64,000 nt of DNA from Micromonospora phaseoli (GTDB taxonomy: Bacteria > Actinomycetota > Actinomycetes > Mycobacteriales > Micromonosporaceae), in contig NZ_FNYV01000001.1 of NCBI RefSeq assembly GCF_900109115.1, positions 186,001 through 250,000 of the forward strand, written 5' to 3'. The notes under the pieces are model-generated. The model was given only the letters and a program-made list of their open reading frames with translations, was not told where the DNA came from and did no database searches. The number at the start of each line of letters is the position of its first letter. Position 1 is the first letter of the stretch. The translations under genes and the position numbers were made by a program. Below, piece after piece: positions 27,870 to 36,912 of the stretch.

Positions 27870-27908
27870 GTGAACGGCGGGGATCACCGGCGGTGAACGG
27901 CGGGGATC
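27870..27908 (+). repeat. 16-bp direct repeat upstream of cdsA
   Basis: GTGAACGGCGGGGATC is repeated exactly at 27870-27885 and 27893-27908 (period 23 bp), about 110-145 bp before the cdsA start. Possibly a regulator site or a small duplication. Confidence 0.6.
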
Positions 27909-28015
27909 GGCCAGCCGACAGACCGGCAAATCAGACGGAGCGCCTCGCGCGGGTAGGGGATGGTAGTGGCTGTGCGTCAAGTCGTGGATCTCGTACTGCT
28001 CCCGTCTGGTGCGTG

Positions 28016-29317
28016 ATGTCCCACCTCGACCCCTACGGCGGCGCCGAGGCACCCGGTTGGGAGCGCCCGGACCGGCCCACCTCGCTGCCCTGGCCGGATC
28101 CGGATGTGGAACCGGGCCCGTGGGCCCGTGGCCGACAGCCCGGAGCTGAGCTGTACGCCGAGCCGAGCACCCGTCCGCAGTCCGACCGTCCGGCTGCGCT
28201 GCGTCCGCCGGACCGGGACCGATACGGTCCGTACGACGAACGGGGCGGGCCCGGCCCCCGGGACAGCAACGGGCACCGTGACCTCGGCCCCGGCGACACC
28301 CCCACGGCACAGATCCCGCCGGTACGCCTCGGCGACGGCCGGGACCACGACGACGCACCCACCACCCAACTGGCCGCAGTGCCGGCCGGGGACGCCCGGG
28401 AGCCCGTCTCCCTGGGCCCCGACGCGCAGGAACCGCCGGGACGGGGCCACCGTGGTCGACGTCGGGCCGGTGCCGGCCGGCCGGCCAGCCAGCAGACCGC
28501 GAGCCGGGCCGGGCGGAACCTGCCGGCGGCGATCTCGGTCGGGGCGGGCCTGGGAGCGGCGGTCCTGCTGCCCCTGTTCCTGTACACCCCGGCATTCCTG
28601 CTGGTGCTCGCTGCGGCCTTCGGCGTGGGTATCTGGGAGATGTCCCGCGCGGTGCGCCGCCAGGGGGCCGAGGTGCCGCTGGTGCCGCTGGTCTCCGGCG
28701 GGGTGCTCACCGTCACGCTGGCCTGGTTCGCCGGCCCGGACGCGCTCCTGTTGGGCCTGCTGGTCACGGTGGCCGGCACGCTGCTCTGGCGGCTCGGTGA
28801 CGGGACGCACGACCTTCGGCGGGACATGACCGCGGCGATCATGATCGCGGTGTACGTGCCCTTCCTCGGCGGCTTCGCCGCCCTGCTCGCGGCGTCCCCC
28901 GGCGACGGGCCGTTGCGGGTACTGGTGACGCTGGTCGCCGTGGTGCTCTCCGACACGGGTGGGTACGCGGCCGGTGCCAACTTCGGCAAGCATCCGATGG
29001 CCCCGACGATCAGCCCGAAGAAGTCCTGGGAGGGCTTCGCCGGATCGGTCGGCGCCGCCGCCCTGGGCAGTGGCCTGCTGCTCTGGCTGCTGTTCGACGT
29101 GGCTCCCTGGTGGGGCGCCGTGTTCGGGATGGCGGTCGCGGGTGCCGCGGTCCTCGGCGACCTCGCCGAATCCATGATCAAGCGGGACCTCGGTGTGAAG
29201 GACATGAGCAATCTGCTGCCCGGTCACGGCGGCCTGATGGACCGCCTCGACTCCGTGCTGTTCGCCGTGCCGACCGCGTACCTGCTGCTCGTCGTCTTCG
29301 TCCCGGCGGTGAACTGA
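28016..29317 (+). CDS. cdsA: Phosphatidate cytidylyltransferase (CDP-DAG synthase)
   Basis: Makes CDP-diacylglycerol from phosphatidate and CTP, the precursor of all anionic phospholipids and phosphatidylinositol. About 433 residues. The first ~165 are Pro/Gly/Asp/Arg-rich and cytoplasmic, followed by a polytopic membrane domain. The family signature [20 protein letters not shown] with GGLMDRLDS is complete near the C-terminus. The start is uncertain: the ATG at 28016 (MSHLDPYGG) is preferred, and a GTG at 28013 or 27893 is also in frame. Located as usual after frr and before rlmN. Confidence 0.92.
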   Translation: MSHLDPYGGAEAPGWERPDRPTSLPWPDPDVEPGPWARGRQPGAELYAEPSTRPQSDRPAALRPPDRDRYGPYDERGGPGPRDSNGHRDLGPGDTPTAQIPPVRLGDGRDHDDAPTTQLAAVPAGDAREPVSLGPDAQEPPGRGHRGRRRAGAGRPASQQTASRAGRNLPAAISVGAGLGAAVLLPLFLYTPAFLLVLAAAFGVGIWEMSRAVRRQGAEVPLVPLVSGGVLTVTLAWFAGPDALLLGLLVTVAGTLLWRLGDGTHDLRRDMTAAIMIAVYVPFLGGFAALLAASPGDGPLRVLVTLVAVVLSDTGGYAAGANFGKHPMAPTISPKKSWEGFAGSVGAAALGSGLLLWLLFDVAPWWGAVFGMAVAGAAVLGDLAESMIKRDLGVKDMSNLLPGHGGLMDRLDSVLFAVPTAYLLLVVFVPAVN

Positions 29318-29421
29318 GGCATGGTCGACGCTGGCGTACCCGGGTCGCGGAGGCGGCCGGAGCGGATCCGGGGCCTCCGGAGGGGTGCGTTCCGTGCCGA
29401 GCGTGCCAGACTGGACGGGCC

Positions 29422-30573
29422 ATGACGAGCCTTCCCCTGATTCCGGTCGACCCGGACGCGCCCGGCGCGCGCCGGGCGGCAATGCCCCCGCAACACCTCG
29501 CCGACCTCGACCTTGCCGGCCGAAAGGACCTGGTCACGAAGCTGGGTGAGTCGGCTTTCCGGGCTCGGCAGATCTCCACCCACTACTTCGGCCGGCTGGT
29601 ACGCGACCCGGCGCAGATGACCGACCTGCCGGCGGTGTCCCGCGAGCGCCTGGCCGACCAGCTGCTGCCCCGGCTGCTCACCCCGGTGCGGGAGCTGGCC
29701 TGCGACGACGGGGCGACCCGCAAGGCGCTGTGGCGGCTGCACGACGGTGCGCTGGTGGAGAGCGTGCTGATGGGCTACCCGGACCGGGTCACCGTCTGCA
29801 TCTCCAGCCAGGCCGGATGCGGCATGGCGTGCCCGTTCTGCGCCACCGGCCAGGCCGGCCTGACCCGTAACCTCTCCACCGCCGAGATCGTCGACCAGGC
29901 GGTGTACCTGGCCGGGGTGGCCGCCTCCGGCGTGGTCGCGGGGTCACCGCCGAGGCTTTCGCACGTGGTCTTCATGGGCATGGGGGAGCCGCTGGCGAAC
30001 TACAACCGGGTGATCGCCGCGATCCGCCGGTTGGTCTCGCCGGCACCGGAGGGGCTCGGCCTGTCACAGCGGCACATCACCGTTTCCACGGTCGGGCTGG
30101 TGCCTGCCATCCACCGACTGGCCAGCGAAGACCTCTCCGTGACTCTTGCGTTGTCGCTGCACGCCCCCGATGATGAGCTGCGCGACGAACTCGTGCCGGT
30201 GAACCAGCGCTGGAAGGTGTGCGAGGTGCTGGACGCAGCGTGGGCCTACGCGGCCCGCACGGGGCGTCGTGTGTCGATCGAATACGCGATGATCAAGGAC
30301 GTGAACGACCAGCCGTGGCGAGCTGATCTGCTCGGGCGGCTACTGGCCGGCAAGCTGGCCCACGTGAACCTGATCCCGCTCAACCCGACTCCGGGCAGCC
30401 GCTGGGACGCGAGCCCGAAGCCGGTCGAGCGGGAGTTCGTCCGGCGGTTGCGTGACGCCGGGGTGTCCACCACGGTGCGGGACACCCGAGGTCGCGAGAT
30501 CGACGGAGCGTGTGGGCAGCTGGCCGCCGCGGAGGACAAGGGCACCGACCCGGCCGGGGAGATGTCGGCGTGA
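29422..30573 (+). CDS. rlmN: 23S rRNA/tRNA A2-methyltransferase RlmN
   Basis: Radical SAM enzyme that methylates C2 of A2503 in 23S rRNA and of A37 in some tRNAs. 383 residues from the ATG at 29422. The iron-sulfur motif is [23 protein letters not shown] binds SAM. A late cysteine in DGACGQL is the site of the methyl-Cys intermediate's partner. [13 protein letters not shown] and [10 protein letters not shown] are also conserved. It follows cdsA by 104 bp, and the next gene is a DivIVA protein 31 bp on. Confidence 0.96.
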   Translation: MTSLPLIPVDPDAPGARRAAMPPQHLADLDLAGRKDLVTKLGESAFRARQISTHYFGRLVRDPAQMTDLPAVSRERLADQLLPRLLTPVRELACDDGATRKALWRLHDGALVESVLMGYPDRVTVCISSQAGCGMACPFCATGQAGLTRNLSTAEIVDQAVYLAGVAASGVVAGSPPRLSHVVFMGMGEPLANYNRVIAAIRRLVSPAPEGLGLSQRHITVSTVGLVPAIHRLASEDLSVTLALSLHAPDDELRDELVPVNQRWKVCEVLDAAWAYAARTGRRVSIEYAMIKDVNDQPWRADLLGRLLAGKLAHVNLIPLNPTPGSRWDASPKPVEREFVRRLRDAGVSTTVRDTRGREIDGACGQLAAAEDKGTDPAGEMSA

Positions 30574-30604
30574 CCGGGCGTGGCGAACGAGACCAGGAGA
30601 CATA

Positions 30605-31762
30605 GTGGCGAGTCAGGGTCAGCGTTTCCGGCGTAAGGCGCTCCGCCGGGGATACAAGGTTGACGAGGTGGACGCCTTCCTGGACCGGGTCGAGGCCACC
30701 CTCGCTGGCCAGCCGGTCGGAGCCCCGGTGGCCTCGCAGGAGGTCCACGACGTCGTCTTCCGGGTTCGCTTCAACGGCTACGACGAATGGCAGGTCGACC
30801 TGCACCTCGACCGGGTCGAGCGGCAGTTGGCCGAGTTGGAGGAACGCGGCGGAGCGGTCGGTCGTGGTGGCGACGCCCGGATGGGTCCGCCGGACCGGAT
30901 GGGTCCGGGCATGCGCGAGGACCGTGGCATGTCGCCGGTGCCTCAGCCGCCGATGCCGCCCCGATCGATGCCGGCGCAGGCCGGACCGCCCTACGGCCGC
31001 TACGACGAGCCGACCGGCGCCTTCGCCGGTGGCTACGACGCACCACGTGGTGGCTACGACGCGCCGCGTGGCGCCGCCGGCCCGATGGGTCCCGGTGCGC
31101 CGATGGGTCACCCCGGTGGCCCGATGGGTCACGGTGGACCCCCGCCGCGTGGCCTGCCCGCCGGTCCGGGCGGCTACGGCCCGCCGGACGGTCCCGGTGG
31201 CTACGGGCCGCCGGACGGCCCTGGTGGGTACGGCCCGCCGGACGGTCCCGGTGGGTACGGCCCGCCGGACGGTCCGGGCGGTTACGGTCCCCCCGACGAG
31301 CAGCGTTTCGACGGCTTCGAGGCGGGCCGGCACGGCCGTACCGACATGACCGCCGAGATCCGGCTGCCGGACCGGGACCCGCGTCGTGGCCCGACGGGAC
31401 CGCCGCAACCGGCGCTCAGCGGGCCGTCGATGGGCGGACCACCGCCGATGGCGGGCCCCCCGGCCATGACCGGTCCGCCGATGGGTGGGCCGCCGATGGC
31501 TGGACCGCCCGGCAGCGACCTCTACCGGGTGGACCAGATCCGGCGCAGCTTCCAGGTCCGCCGCTTCGGCAGCGGGTACGACCCCGACCAGGTGGATCGG
31601 TTCTTCGAGAGTCTGCTCGGCGGCATGGCCGGGCGTAACCAGATGCCGGTGAACCCGAAGGACCTGGACACGCTGCGCTTCGGGCTGGTGCAGGGTGGCT
31701 ACTTCGAGGCCGAGGTCGACGCCGCGCTGAAGAACGTGCAGGACATCCTCTTCGGCCGCTGA
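30605..31762 (+). CDS. DivIVA-domain protein with Gly/Pro-rich repeats
   Basis: 385 residues. Two DivIVA-like segments flank a long linker: FRRKALRRGYKVDEVDAFLD at the N-terminus (residues ~7-40) and FQVRRFGSGYDPDQVDRFFE near residue 315. Between them the protein is Pro/Gly/Met/Asp-rich, with five exact copies of GPGGYGPPD (31163-31297). Such proteins are thought to bind curved membrane or scaffold polar growth (family inference); this is not the classic Wag31. GTG start with AGGAG 8 bp upstream, directly after rlmN. Ends before a strong bidirectional terminator. Confidence 0.82.
   Translation: MASQGQRFRRKALRRGYKVDEVDAFLDRVEATLAGQPVGAPVASQEVHDVVFRVRFNGYDEWQVDLHLDRVERQLAELEERGGAVGRGGDARMGPPDRMGPGMREDRGMSPVPQPPMPPRSMPAQAGPPYGRYDEPTGAFAGGYDAPRGGYDAPRGAAGPMGPGAPMGHPGGPMGHGGPPPRGLPAGPGGYGPPDGPGGYGPPDGPGGYGPPDGPGGYGPPDGPGGYGPPDEQRFDGFEAGRHGRTDMTAEIRLPDRDPRRGPTGPPQPALSGPSMGGPPPMAGPPAMTGPPMGGPPMAGPPGSDLYRVDQIRRSFQVRRFGSGYDPDQVDRFFESLLGGMAGRNQMPVNPKDLDTLRFGLVQGGYFEAEVDAALKNVQDILFGR
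31163..31297 (+). repeat. 27-bp tandem repeat, five units, inside the DivIVA gene
   Basis: Five consecutive 27-bp units each encode GPGGYGPPD. Units differ at a few third positions (ggc/ggt/ggg), so the DNA is a slightly diverged minisatellite with a perfectly conserved protein repeat. Confidence 0.9.
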
Positions 31763-31807
31763 GCAATGCGCTCAGCCGCCGAGCAACGCGACTGAGCCGC
31801 GAGCAAC

Positions 31808-31850
31808 GCGACGAGGGCCCGTCCCGGATTCACCGGCGGGCCCTCGTCGC
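31808..31850. terminator. Bidirectional terminator hairpin
   Basis: GCGACGAGGGCCCG and CGGGCCCTCGTCGC form a perfect 14-bp stem with a 15-nt loop, between the DivIVA gene (plus) and the DUF2631 gene (minus). Just before it, the bases CTGAGC(C)..GAGCAACGCGA repeat imperfectly about every 21 bp. Confidence 0.75.
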
Positions 31851-31900
31851 ATGTCACCGGCTCGCGGGACGCCGCGCGCCGGAGATGGCCAGGGTACGGG

Positions 31901-32122
31901 TCAGGAGCGCAGGCCGTTGCGGCGCAGCACCACGTCGCCGATCACGATGAGCAGCAGGAGCGCGGCGAGACCGATCAGCCAGATGTCCTCGACCCTGCCC
32001 TCGTGGTTGCCGCAGAGCATTGCCAGCAGCACGAGCGCGGTGAGCACCGCACCGATCCGCCCGGCCTTGCGGTGCCCGGGCTTGTGCTGATCTGGCGCCG
32101 TTACCGGCTCGCTTCCTGCCAC
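31901..32122 (-). CDS. Small DUF2631-type membrane protein
   Basis: 73 residues with a polar N-terminus (GSEPVTAPDQHKPGHRKAGR) and two TM helices joined by GNHEGRVEDIW, the conserved loop I associate with the DUF2631 family in actinobacteria. The last helix is LIGLAALLLLIVIGDVVL. Function unknown. GTG start with an AAGGA site. In mycobacteria a similar gene lies near cdsA/rlmN, which supports the assignment. Divergent from the MBL-Rieske gene. Confidence 0.75.
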   Translation of the reverse strand: MAGSEPVTAPDQHKPGHRKAGRIGAVLTALVLLAMLCGNHEGRVEDIWLIGLAALLLLIVIGDVVLRRNGLRS

Positions 32123-32310
32123 TGTCGGTCCTTCCTCGCGAACGGATCTCCGGCTAGTCTGGCACGTCCCGTGCAGGGGTTCCGGCCCAGGGGCTTTGGA
32201 CCTCCCTCAGGTGGGTGCAAGGGCACTACCGGCGTCGCGGGGCGGGGACCAGACTGCCTCCGGTAGCGTTCTGGCGTACACCTTGATTGTCTTTTTGAGG
32301 GGGAACTGCG

Positions 32311-33894
32311 GTGCGAGTGACCGGTACCGGGCACGCGAGCATGCGGATCGACACGGCCGCGGGCAGCATCCTGTGCGACCCGTGGGTCAACCCGGCCTAC
32401 TTCGCCTCCTGGTTCCCGTTCCCCGACAACTCCCAGCTCGACTGGGAGGCCCTCGGTGACGTCGACTACCTGTACGTCTCGCACCTGCACCGGGACCACT
32501 TCGACGCGGCTCACCTGAAGCGGTACGTGTCGAAGTCCGCGACCGTGCTGCTGCCCGAGTTCCCCACCTCGGAGATGGAGGACGAATTCCGTGAGCTGGG
32601 CTTCACGAAGTTCCTGAAGACCCGCAACGAGGAGGTCGTCGAGCTGGACGGCGGCCTGAAGATCATGATTCAGGCGCTGACCAGCCCGACCGACGGCCCG
32701 ATCGGTGACTCCTCGCTCTGGGTGGAGTACGACGGCGTCCGGCTGCTCAACCAGAACGACGCCCGCCCGACCGACCTGACCGTCTTCGCCGAGCTGGGCC
32801 ACGTGCACGCCCACCTGCTGCAGTTCTCCGGGGCGATCTGGTACCCGATGGTCTACGAGCTGCCGAACGCGGCGAAGACCGCGTTCGGCAAGCAGAAGCG
32901 GGACCGGCAGTTCGACCGCACCTGGCGCTACATCGACGACCTGAAGGCCGATCACGTCTTCCCCATCGCCGGCCCGCCGTGCTTCCTCGACGACGAGCTG
33001 TGGCAGTTCAACGACATCTTCGGCGACGAGGGGAACATCTTCCCCGACCAGTCGGTCTTCCTGGCCGAGTACGCCAAGGTCGGCGGCACCAACGGCATCG
33101 TGCTGCTGCCCGGCAGCGTCGCCGAGGTCACCACGTCCGGCGCGACGACCAGGCATCCGGTGCCGGTGGAGGAGTTCTTCGCCAACAAGGTCGCCCACCT
33201 GGAGGAGATGCGCGAGCGCAAGCGGCCGATCATCGCCGCGGAGAAGGCGTCCTGGCGGCATCCCGAGGTCGACGTGCTCAAGGAGCTGAAGCGGCGGATC
33301 GAGCCGCTGCTCGACGAGTCGATCTACCTGGCCAAGGGGGTCGGCGGTCCGGTCCGCTTCGACCTGGTCGGCTACGACGACGAGAGCGTCGAGTCGATCG
33401 TGGTCGACTTCCCCGGCAAGCAGGTGCGGCCGTACGCCGACGAGAAGGTCCGCTACCGGTTCCGCACCGAGCGGGCGCTGGTCGAGCACCTGCTGCACAT
33501 CGGCGAGGTGGACTGGGTCAACTCGCTCTTCCTGTCCTGCCGGTTCTCGGCCGCCCGGATCGGCCAGTACAACGAGTTCGTGTACGCCTTCTTCAAGTGC
33601 CTGTCCACCGAGCGTCTCCAGTACGCCGAGGGCTGGTACGACGAGCACGAGCGGGCCGTGGACGCCGAGGACATCACCCTCGGTGACTGGGTGGTGCAGC
33701 GGCGCTGCCCGCACCTGAAGGCCGACCTGAGCCGGTTCGGCATCGTCGACGGCGACCAGCTCACCTGCCAGCTGCACGGTTGGCGGTTCGACCTGCCCAG
33801 CGGGCGCTGCCTGACCAGTGTCGGCCACAAGGTCCGCGCGCACCGTGTCGGCGAGGAGGCACCGGTCCCGCAGGCCGCCCAGCCGGCGAACTAG
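32311..33894 (+). CDS. Metallo-beta-lactamase fold/Rieske fusion protein
   Basis: 527 residues, oxidoreductase-like, substrate unknown. The N-terminal half is a metallo-beta-lactamase fold of the UlaG-like type (CDPWVNP, then VSHLHRDHFD carrying the HxHxDH metal site). The C-terminus is a Rieske domain binding a [2Fe-2S] cluster, with ligands CPHLKADL and CQLHGWRFDLPSG (about residues 468-500). The same two modules, in the opposite order, occur in eukaryotic CMP-Neu5Ac hydroxylase; no sialic acid genes are nearby, so a shared reaction is only a guess. GTG start after GAGGGGGAA. Monocistronic by context. Confidence 0.85.
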   Translation: MRVTGTGHASMRIDTAAGSILCDPWVNPAYFASWFPFPDNSQLDWEALGDVDYLYVSHLHRDHFDAAHLKRYVSKSATVLLPEFPTSEMEDEFRELGFTKFLKTRNEEVVELDGGLKIMIQALTSPTDGPIGDSSLWVEYDGVRLLNQNDARPTDLTVFAELGHVHAHLLQFSGAIWYPMVYELPNAAKTAFGKQKRDRQFDRTWRYIDDLKADHVFPIAGPPCFLDDELWQFNDIFGDEGNIFPDQSVFLAEYAKVGGTNGIVLLPGSVAEVTTSGATTRHPVPVEEFFANKVAHLEEMRERKRPIIAAEKASWRHPEVDVLKELKRRIEPLLDESIYLAKGVGGPVRFDLVGYDDESVESIVVDFPGKQVRPYADEKVRYRFRTERALVEHLLHIGEVDWVNSLFLSCRFSAARIGQYNEFVYAFFKCLSTERLQYAEGWYDEHERAVDAEDITLGDWVVQRRCPHLKADLSRFGIVDGDQLTCQLHGWRFDLPSGRCLTSVGHKVRAHRVGEEAPVPQAAQPAN

Positions 33895-33908
33895 CCGCCG
33901 GGTCGGGG

Positions 33909-33965
33909 GTGTTAATAGGGGGCCCTTCTACTACCCGAGGCGTTAATAGGGGGCCCTTCCTTACC
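33909..33965 (-). repeat. ~58-bp GGGGCCC palindromic repeat, copy 4
   Basis: GTGTTAATAGGGGGCCC, central CTACTACCCGAGGC, then GTTAATAGGGGGCCCTTCC and TTAC. Same inverted orientation as copies 3 and 5. It fills the gap between two convergent genes, ending 2 bp from the FAD oxidoreductase stop codon. It could serve as a bidirectional terminator. Confidence 0.85.
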
Positions 33966-33967
33966 CC

Positions 33968-35575
33968 TCAGCGGCCGAGGTCGGCGAGGATGCGTTGGGC
34001 GGCGTTGTGGCCGGCGGCACCGATCACGCTGCCGGCGGGGTGACAGCCCGCGCTGCCCGCGTACACCCCGTCGACGCCGGTGGCGTACGGCATCCGGTCG
34101 GCGAAGGAAATGGTGTTGTCGACGTGGTGGATGTGCCCGCCGGTGATGCCGAAGTGCGCCTCGATGCCGGGCGGCGGCAGCGGTACCGCGTCGGCGATCA
34201 GGTCGCCGGTGCCGGGGGCGTACCGTTCGCAGATCGCCACCAGCCGCTCCACGTACCCGGGCAGCGCCGCATCCCAGGTGGTGCCGGCCAGCTCGTACGG
34301 CACCGACTGGACGAACAGCGCCGACGAGTGGTGCCCGGCCGGGTCGGCCAGCGACGGGTCGACGGTGGTGTGCAGGTACCACTCGATGGTCGGCTCCTCG
34401 GGCAGCCGCCCGGCCTGCACGTCGGCCCACATGGCGCGCAGCGCCGCCATCGGCGGTTCGCCGCTGCCGCCGGTCAGCGACGCCGAGCCGGGCAGCAGGT
34501 GGATGGTGGAGCCGAACGGGCTCGCCGTGCCCTCTGGCAGGCAGGAGAAGCGGGGCAGGTCGCGTAGCGCCAGGTTGAGCTTGAGCGTGGTGCCGGTGCG
34601 CCGTACCGCCGCCATCCGCGCGGTGAGCGTCGTCGGGAGCGCGCCGTCGGGCAGCAGCTCCATCAACCGGTACGGGTCGCAGGCGCCCAGCACCACCTCG
34701 GCACCGATCTCGCGGCCGTCGGCCAGCACCACTCCGTTGGCGGCGCCACGGTCGAGGGTGATCGCGGTGACGGGCGTGCCGGTGACGATCCGGGCACCGG
34801 AGGCACGCGCCGCGTCGGCGAAGGTACGCGACACGGTGCCCATGCCACCCTCGGCGATCATCCAGGTGCCGCCCGAACCGGGCAGCCGGCACATGTTGTG
34901 CACCAGGAAGTTGTGCCCGGTGCCCGGGTCGTCCGGTCCGGCGTTCAGCCCGGACAGGCCGTCGGTGACCGCGTACATGCTGACCAGCAGCTCGGAGCGG
35001 AAGTCGAAGCGGGCCAGGTAGTCGGCGACGGAGCCGCGGACCAGGTCCACGAAGGCCGTACGCAGTTCGGGGCGGACGTGCCGCTCGGCGGTCTCCTCCA
35101 CCGACACCGGCTCGGCCAGCCAGGCCGGGGCGAGGTCCTCGCGCAGCGCGGCCAGTTCGGCCTGCAACGCGTCGTCGGCGGCCACGTCGGCCGGGGAGAA
35201 GAACTCGGTGAGCTGCCGGCGGGTGGCCGCGGTGTCGGTGCCGAACAGCAGGTACGGCGAGCCGGCCGGGCCCGGGGTGGGCAGGAAGTAGTGCGGGTCC
35301 CGGCGCAGCACCGGGATCCGGACGTCGAGTGCGGCCAGCAGCTCCGGTGGCATCAGCCCGAGCAGGTACGACCCGGTGGAGTGACGCAGCTCGGGCACCC
35401 TGGGGAACGGGTTCTCGGTGCGGGTGGCCCCACCGATCACGTCGGCGGCCTCCAGCACCAGCACCTCCAACCCCGCCCGGCTCAACAGGATCGCGGAGAC
35501 CAACCCGTTGTGCCCGGCCCCGACAACCACCACGTCAACCCGCCCCGGCACCTCACCCGGCACATCACCCGTCAT
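33968..35575 (-). CDS. FAD-dependent oxidoreductase, phytoene desaturase-like
   Basis: 535-residue flavoprotein of the CrtI/CrtO-like amine oxidase clan. The dinucleotide fold is at the N-terminus: VVVVGAGHNGLVSAILLSRA then VLVLEAADVIGGATRT. The C-terminal flavin-binding region has TGVDGVYAGSAGCHPAGSV and NAAQRILADLG. Relatives desaturate or oxidise carotenoids and other lipids; no carotenoid gene (crtB, crtE) lies in the window, so the substrate is open. ATG start at 35575. Convergent with the MBL-Rieske gene. Confidence 0.85.
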   Translation of the reverse strand: MTGDVPGEVPGRVDVVVVGAGHNGLVSAILLSRAGLEVLVLEAADVIGGATRTENPFPRVPELRHSTGSYLLGLMPPELLAALDVRIPVLRRDPHYFLPTPGPAGSPYLLFGTDTAATRRQLTEFFSPADVAADDALQAELAALREDLAPAWLAEPVSVEETAERHVRPELRTAFVDLVRGSVADYLARFDFRSELLVSMYAVTDGLSGLNAGPDDPGTGHNFLVHNMCRLPGSGGTWMIAEGGMGTVSRTFADAARASGARIVTGTPVTAITLDRGAANGVVLADGREIGAEVVLGACDPYRLMELLPDGALPTTLTARMAAVRRTGTTLKLNLALRDLPRFSCLPEGTASPFGSTIHLLPGSASLTGGSGEPPMAALRAMWADVQAGRLPEEPTIEWYLHTTVDPSLADPAGHHSSALFVQSVPYELAGTTWDAALPGYVERLVAICERYAPGTGDLIADAVPLPPPGIEAHFGITGGHIHHVDNTISFADRMPYATGVDGVYAGSAGCHPAGSVIGAAGHNAAQRILADLGR

Positions 35576-35727
35576 CCCCGCACCCTAACCCCTCGCACCC
35601 CCACCCCCATCCCGCTTGGCTTCTGGGGGAGGTGTCATCTGGCGTTCATGGGGGAGTGGGTTTTGTCGATGGGTGCGGGGGTTTAGCGTCGGTGGGGCCC
35701 GCCCCCGCCACCCCTCGGAGGGTTCTG

Positions 35728-36912
35728 ATGGATCGTCGTACCGTGCTGCGCGCCACCGCCGTCTCCGGCGCGGCCATCGTCTCCGGTGCCGCCGCCTTCT
35801 CCGGCAGTCTCTGGGCCGGTGCCGCCCTGGCTGCCCCCGCCCAACCCGGCCCCGGCCCGTACGGGGACCTGCTCGCCGCCGACGCCAACGGCATCCACCT
35901 GCCCGCCGGCTTCACCAGCCGGGTCGTCGCCCGCTCCGGGCAGCGGGTCGCCGGAACCTCGTACGTCTGGCACTGGGCACCGGACGGCGGCGCCTGCTTC
36001 CCGGCCGGTGACGGCTGGATCTACGTCTCCAACTCTGAGGTCCCGCTGATCGGCGGGGTCTCCGCGGTGCGCCTCCGCGCCGACGGGTCGATCGCCAGCG
36101 CGTACCGCATCCTGGGTGGCACCAACGTCAACTGCGCCGGCGGGGCGACCCCGTGGGGCACCTGGCTCTCCTGCGAGGAGGTGCCGCTCGGGCGGGTCTT
36201 CGAGACCTGGCCAGACGGCAGCCGCAGCGCCGAGGAGCGCACCCGGATGGGCCGGTTCACCCACGAGGCGGCGGCCTGCGACCCGGAGCGCCGGGTGATC
36301 TACCTGACCGAGGACGAGGGCGACGGCTGCTTCTACCGCTTCGTCCCGGACACCTGGGGTGACCTGCGGACCGGCCAGGTGCAGGTGCTGTGTGCCCCCG
36401 CCAACGCGACCGCCGGCCCGGTGACCTGGCAGAACATCCCGGACCGGGACGGCTTCCCGATCCCGACCCGGTTCCAGGTCGGCGCCGCCAAGCACTTCGA
36501 CGGCGGCGAGGGCTGCTGGTACGACCGGGGCACCTGCTGGTTCACCACGAAGGGCGACAACCGGGTGTGGGCGTACGACGCGGTCAACCAGCGCATCGAC
36601 CTGGCGTACGACGATTCACTGGTGCCGGCCGGAACCGCGCCGCTGACCGGGGTGGACAACATCACCGGAACCGCCGGCGGTGACCTCTACGTGGCCGAGG
36701 ACGGCGGCAACATGGAGATCTGCGTGATCACGCCGGCCGGCGTGGTGGCACCCTTCCTGCGCCTGCTCGGCCAGTCCGCCTCGGAGATCACCGGCCCGGC
36801 GTTCAGCCCCGACGGTTCCCGCCTCTACTTCTCCTCCCAGCGCGGCACCAGCGGCAACGCGACCGGCTCCGGCGGCATCACCTACGAGGTCACCGGCCCC
36901 TTCCGCCGCTGA
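35728..36912 (+). CDS. PhoX-type (DUF839) secreted phosphatase-like protein
   Basis: 394 residues with a probable Tat signal (MDRRTVLRATAVSGAAIVSG, AxA site near APAQP). The body fits the PhoX/DUF839 beta-propeller: NCAGGATPWGTWLSCEEV (Cys-containing metal region), RFTHEAAACDP, YLTEDEGDGCFYRF, and GVDNITGTAGGDLYVAEDG. PhoX enzymes are Ca/Fe-dependent alkaline phosphatases; activity here is inferred. Starting at the ATG at 35728 with GGAGG 7 bp upstream avoids an over-long upstream frame. The 3' end overlaps yihY by 31 bp on the other strand. I see no PHO box. Confidence 0.83.
   Translation: MDRRTVLRATAVSGAAIVSGAAAFSGSLWAGAALAAPAQPGPGPYGDLLAADANGIHLPAGFTSRVVARSGQRVAGTSYVWHWAPDGGACFPAGDGWIYVSNSEVPLIGGVSAVRLRADGSIASAYRILGGTNVNCAGGATPWGTWLSCEEVPLGRVFETWPDGSRSAEERTRMGRFTHEAAACDPERRVIYLTEDEGDGCFYRFVPDTWGDLRTGQVQVLCAPANATAGPVTWQNIPDRDGFPIPTRFQVGAAKHFDGGEGCWYDRGTCWFTTKGDNRVWAYDAVNQRIDLAYDDSLVPAGTAPLTGVDNITGTAGGDLYVAEDGGNMEICVITPAGVVAPFLRLLGQSASEITGPAFSPDGSRLYFSSQRGTSGNATGSGGITYEVTGPFRR

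Noticed and set aside
33968..35575. Carotenoid biosynthesis gene cluster
   Set aside because: Only one phytoene-desaturase-like flavoprotein is present; no crtB, crtE or cyclase neighbours, so a pathway claim is not supported.
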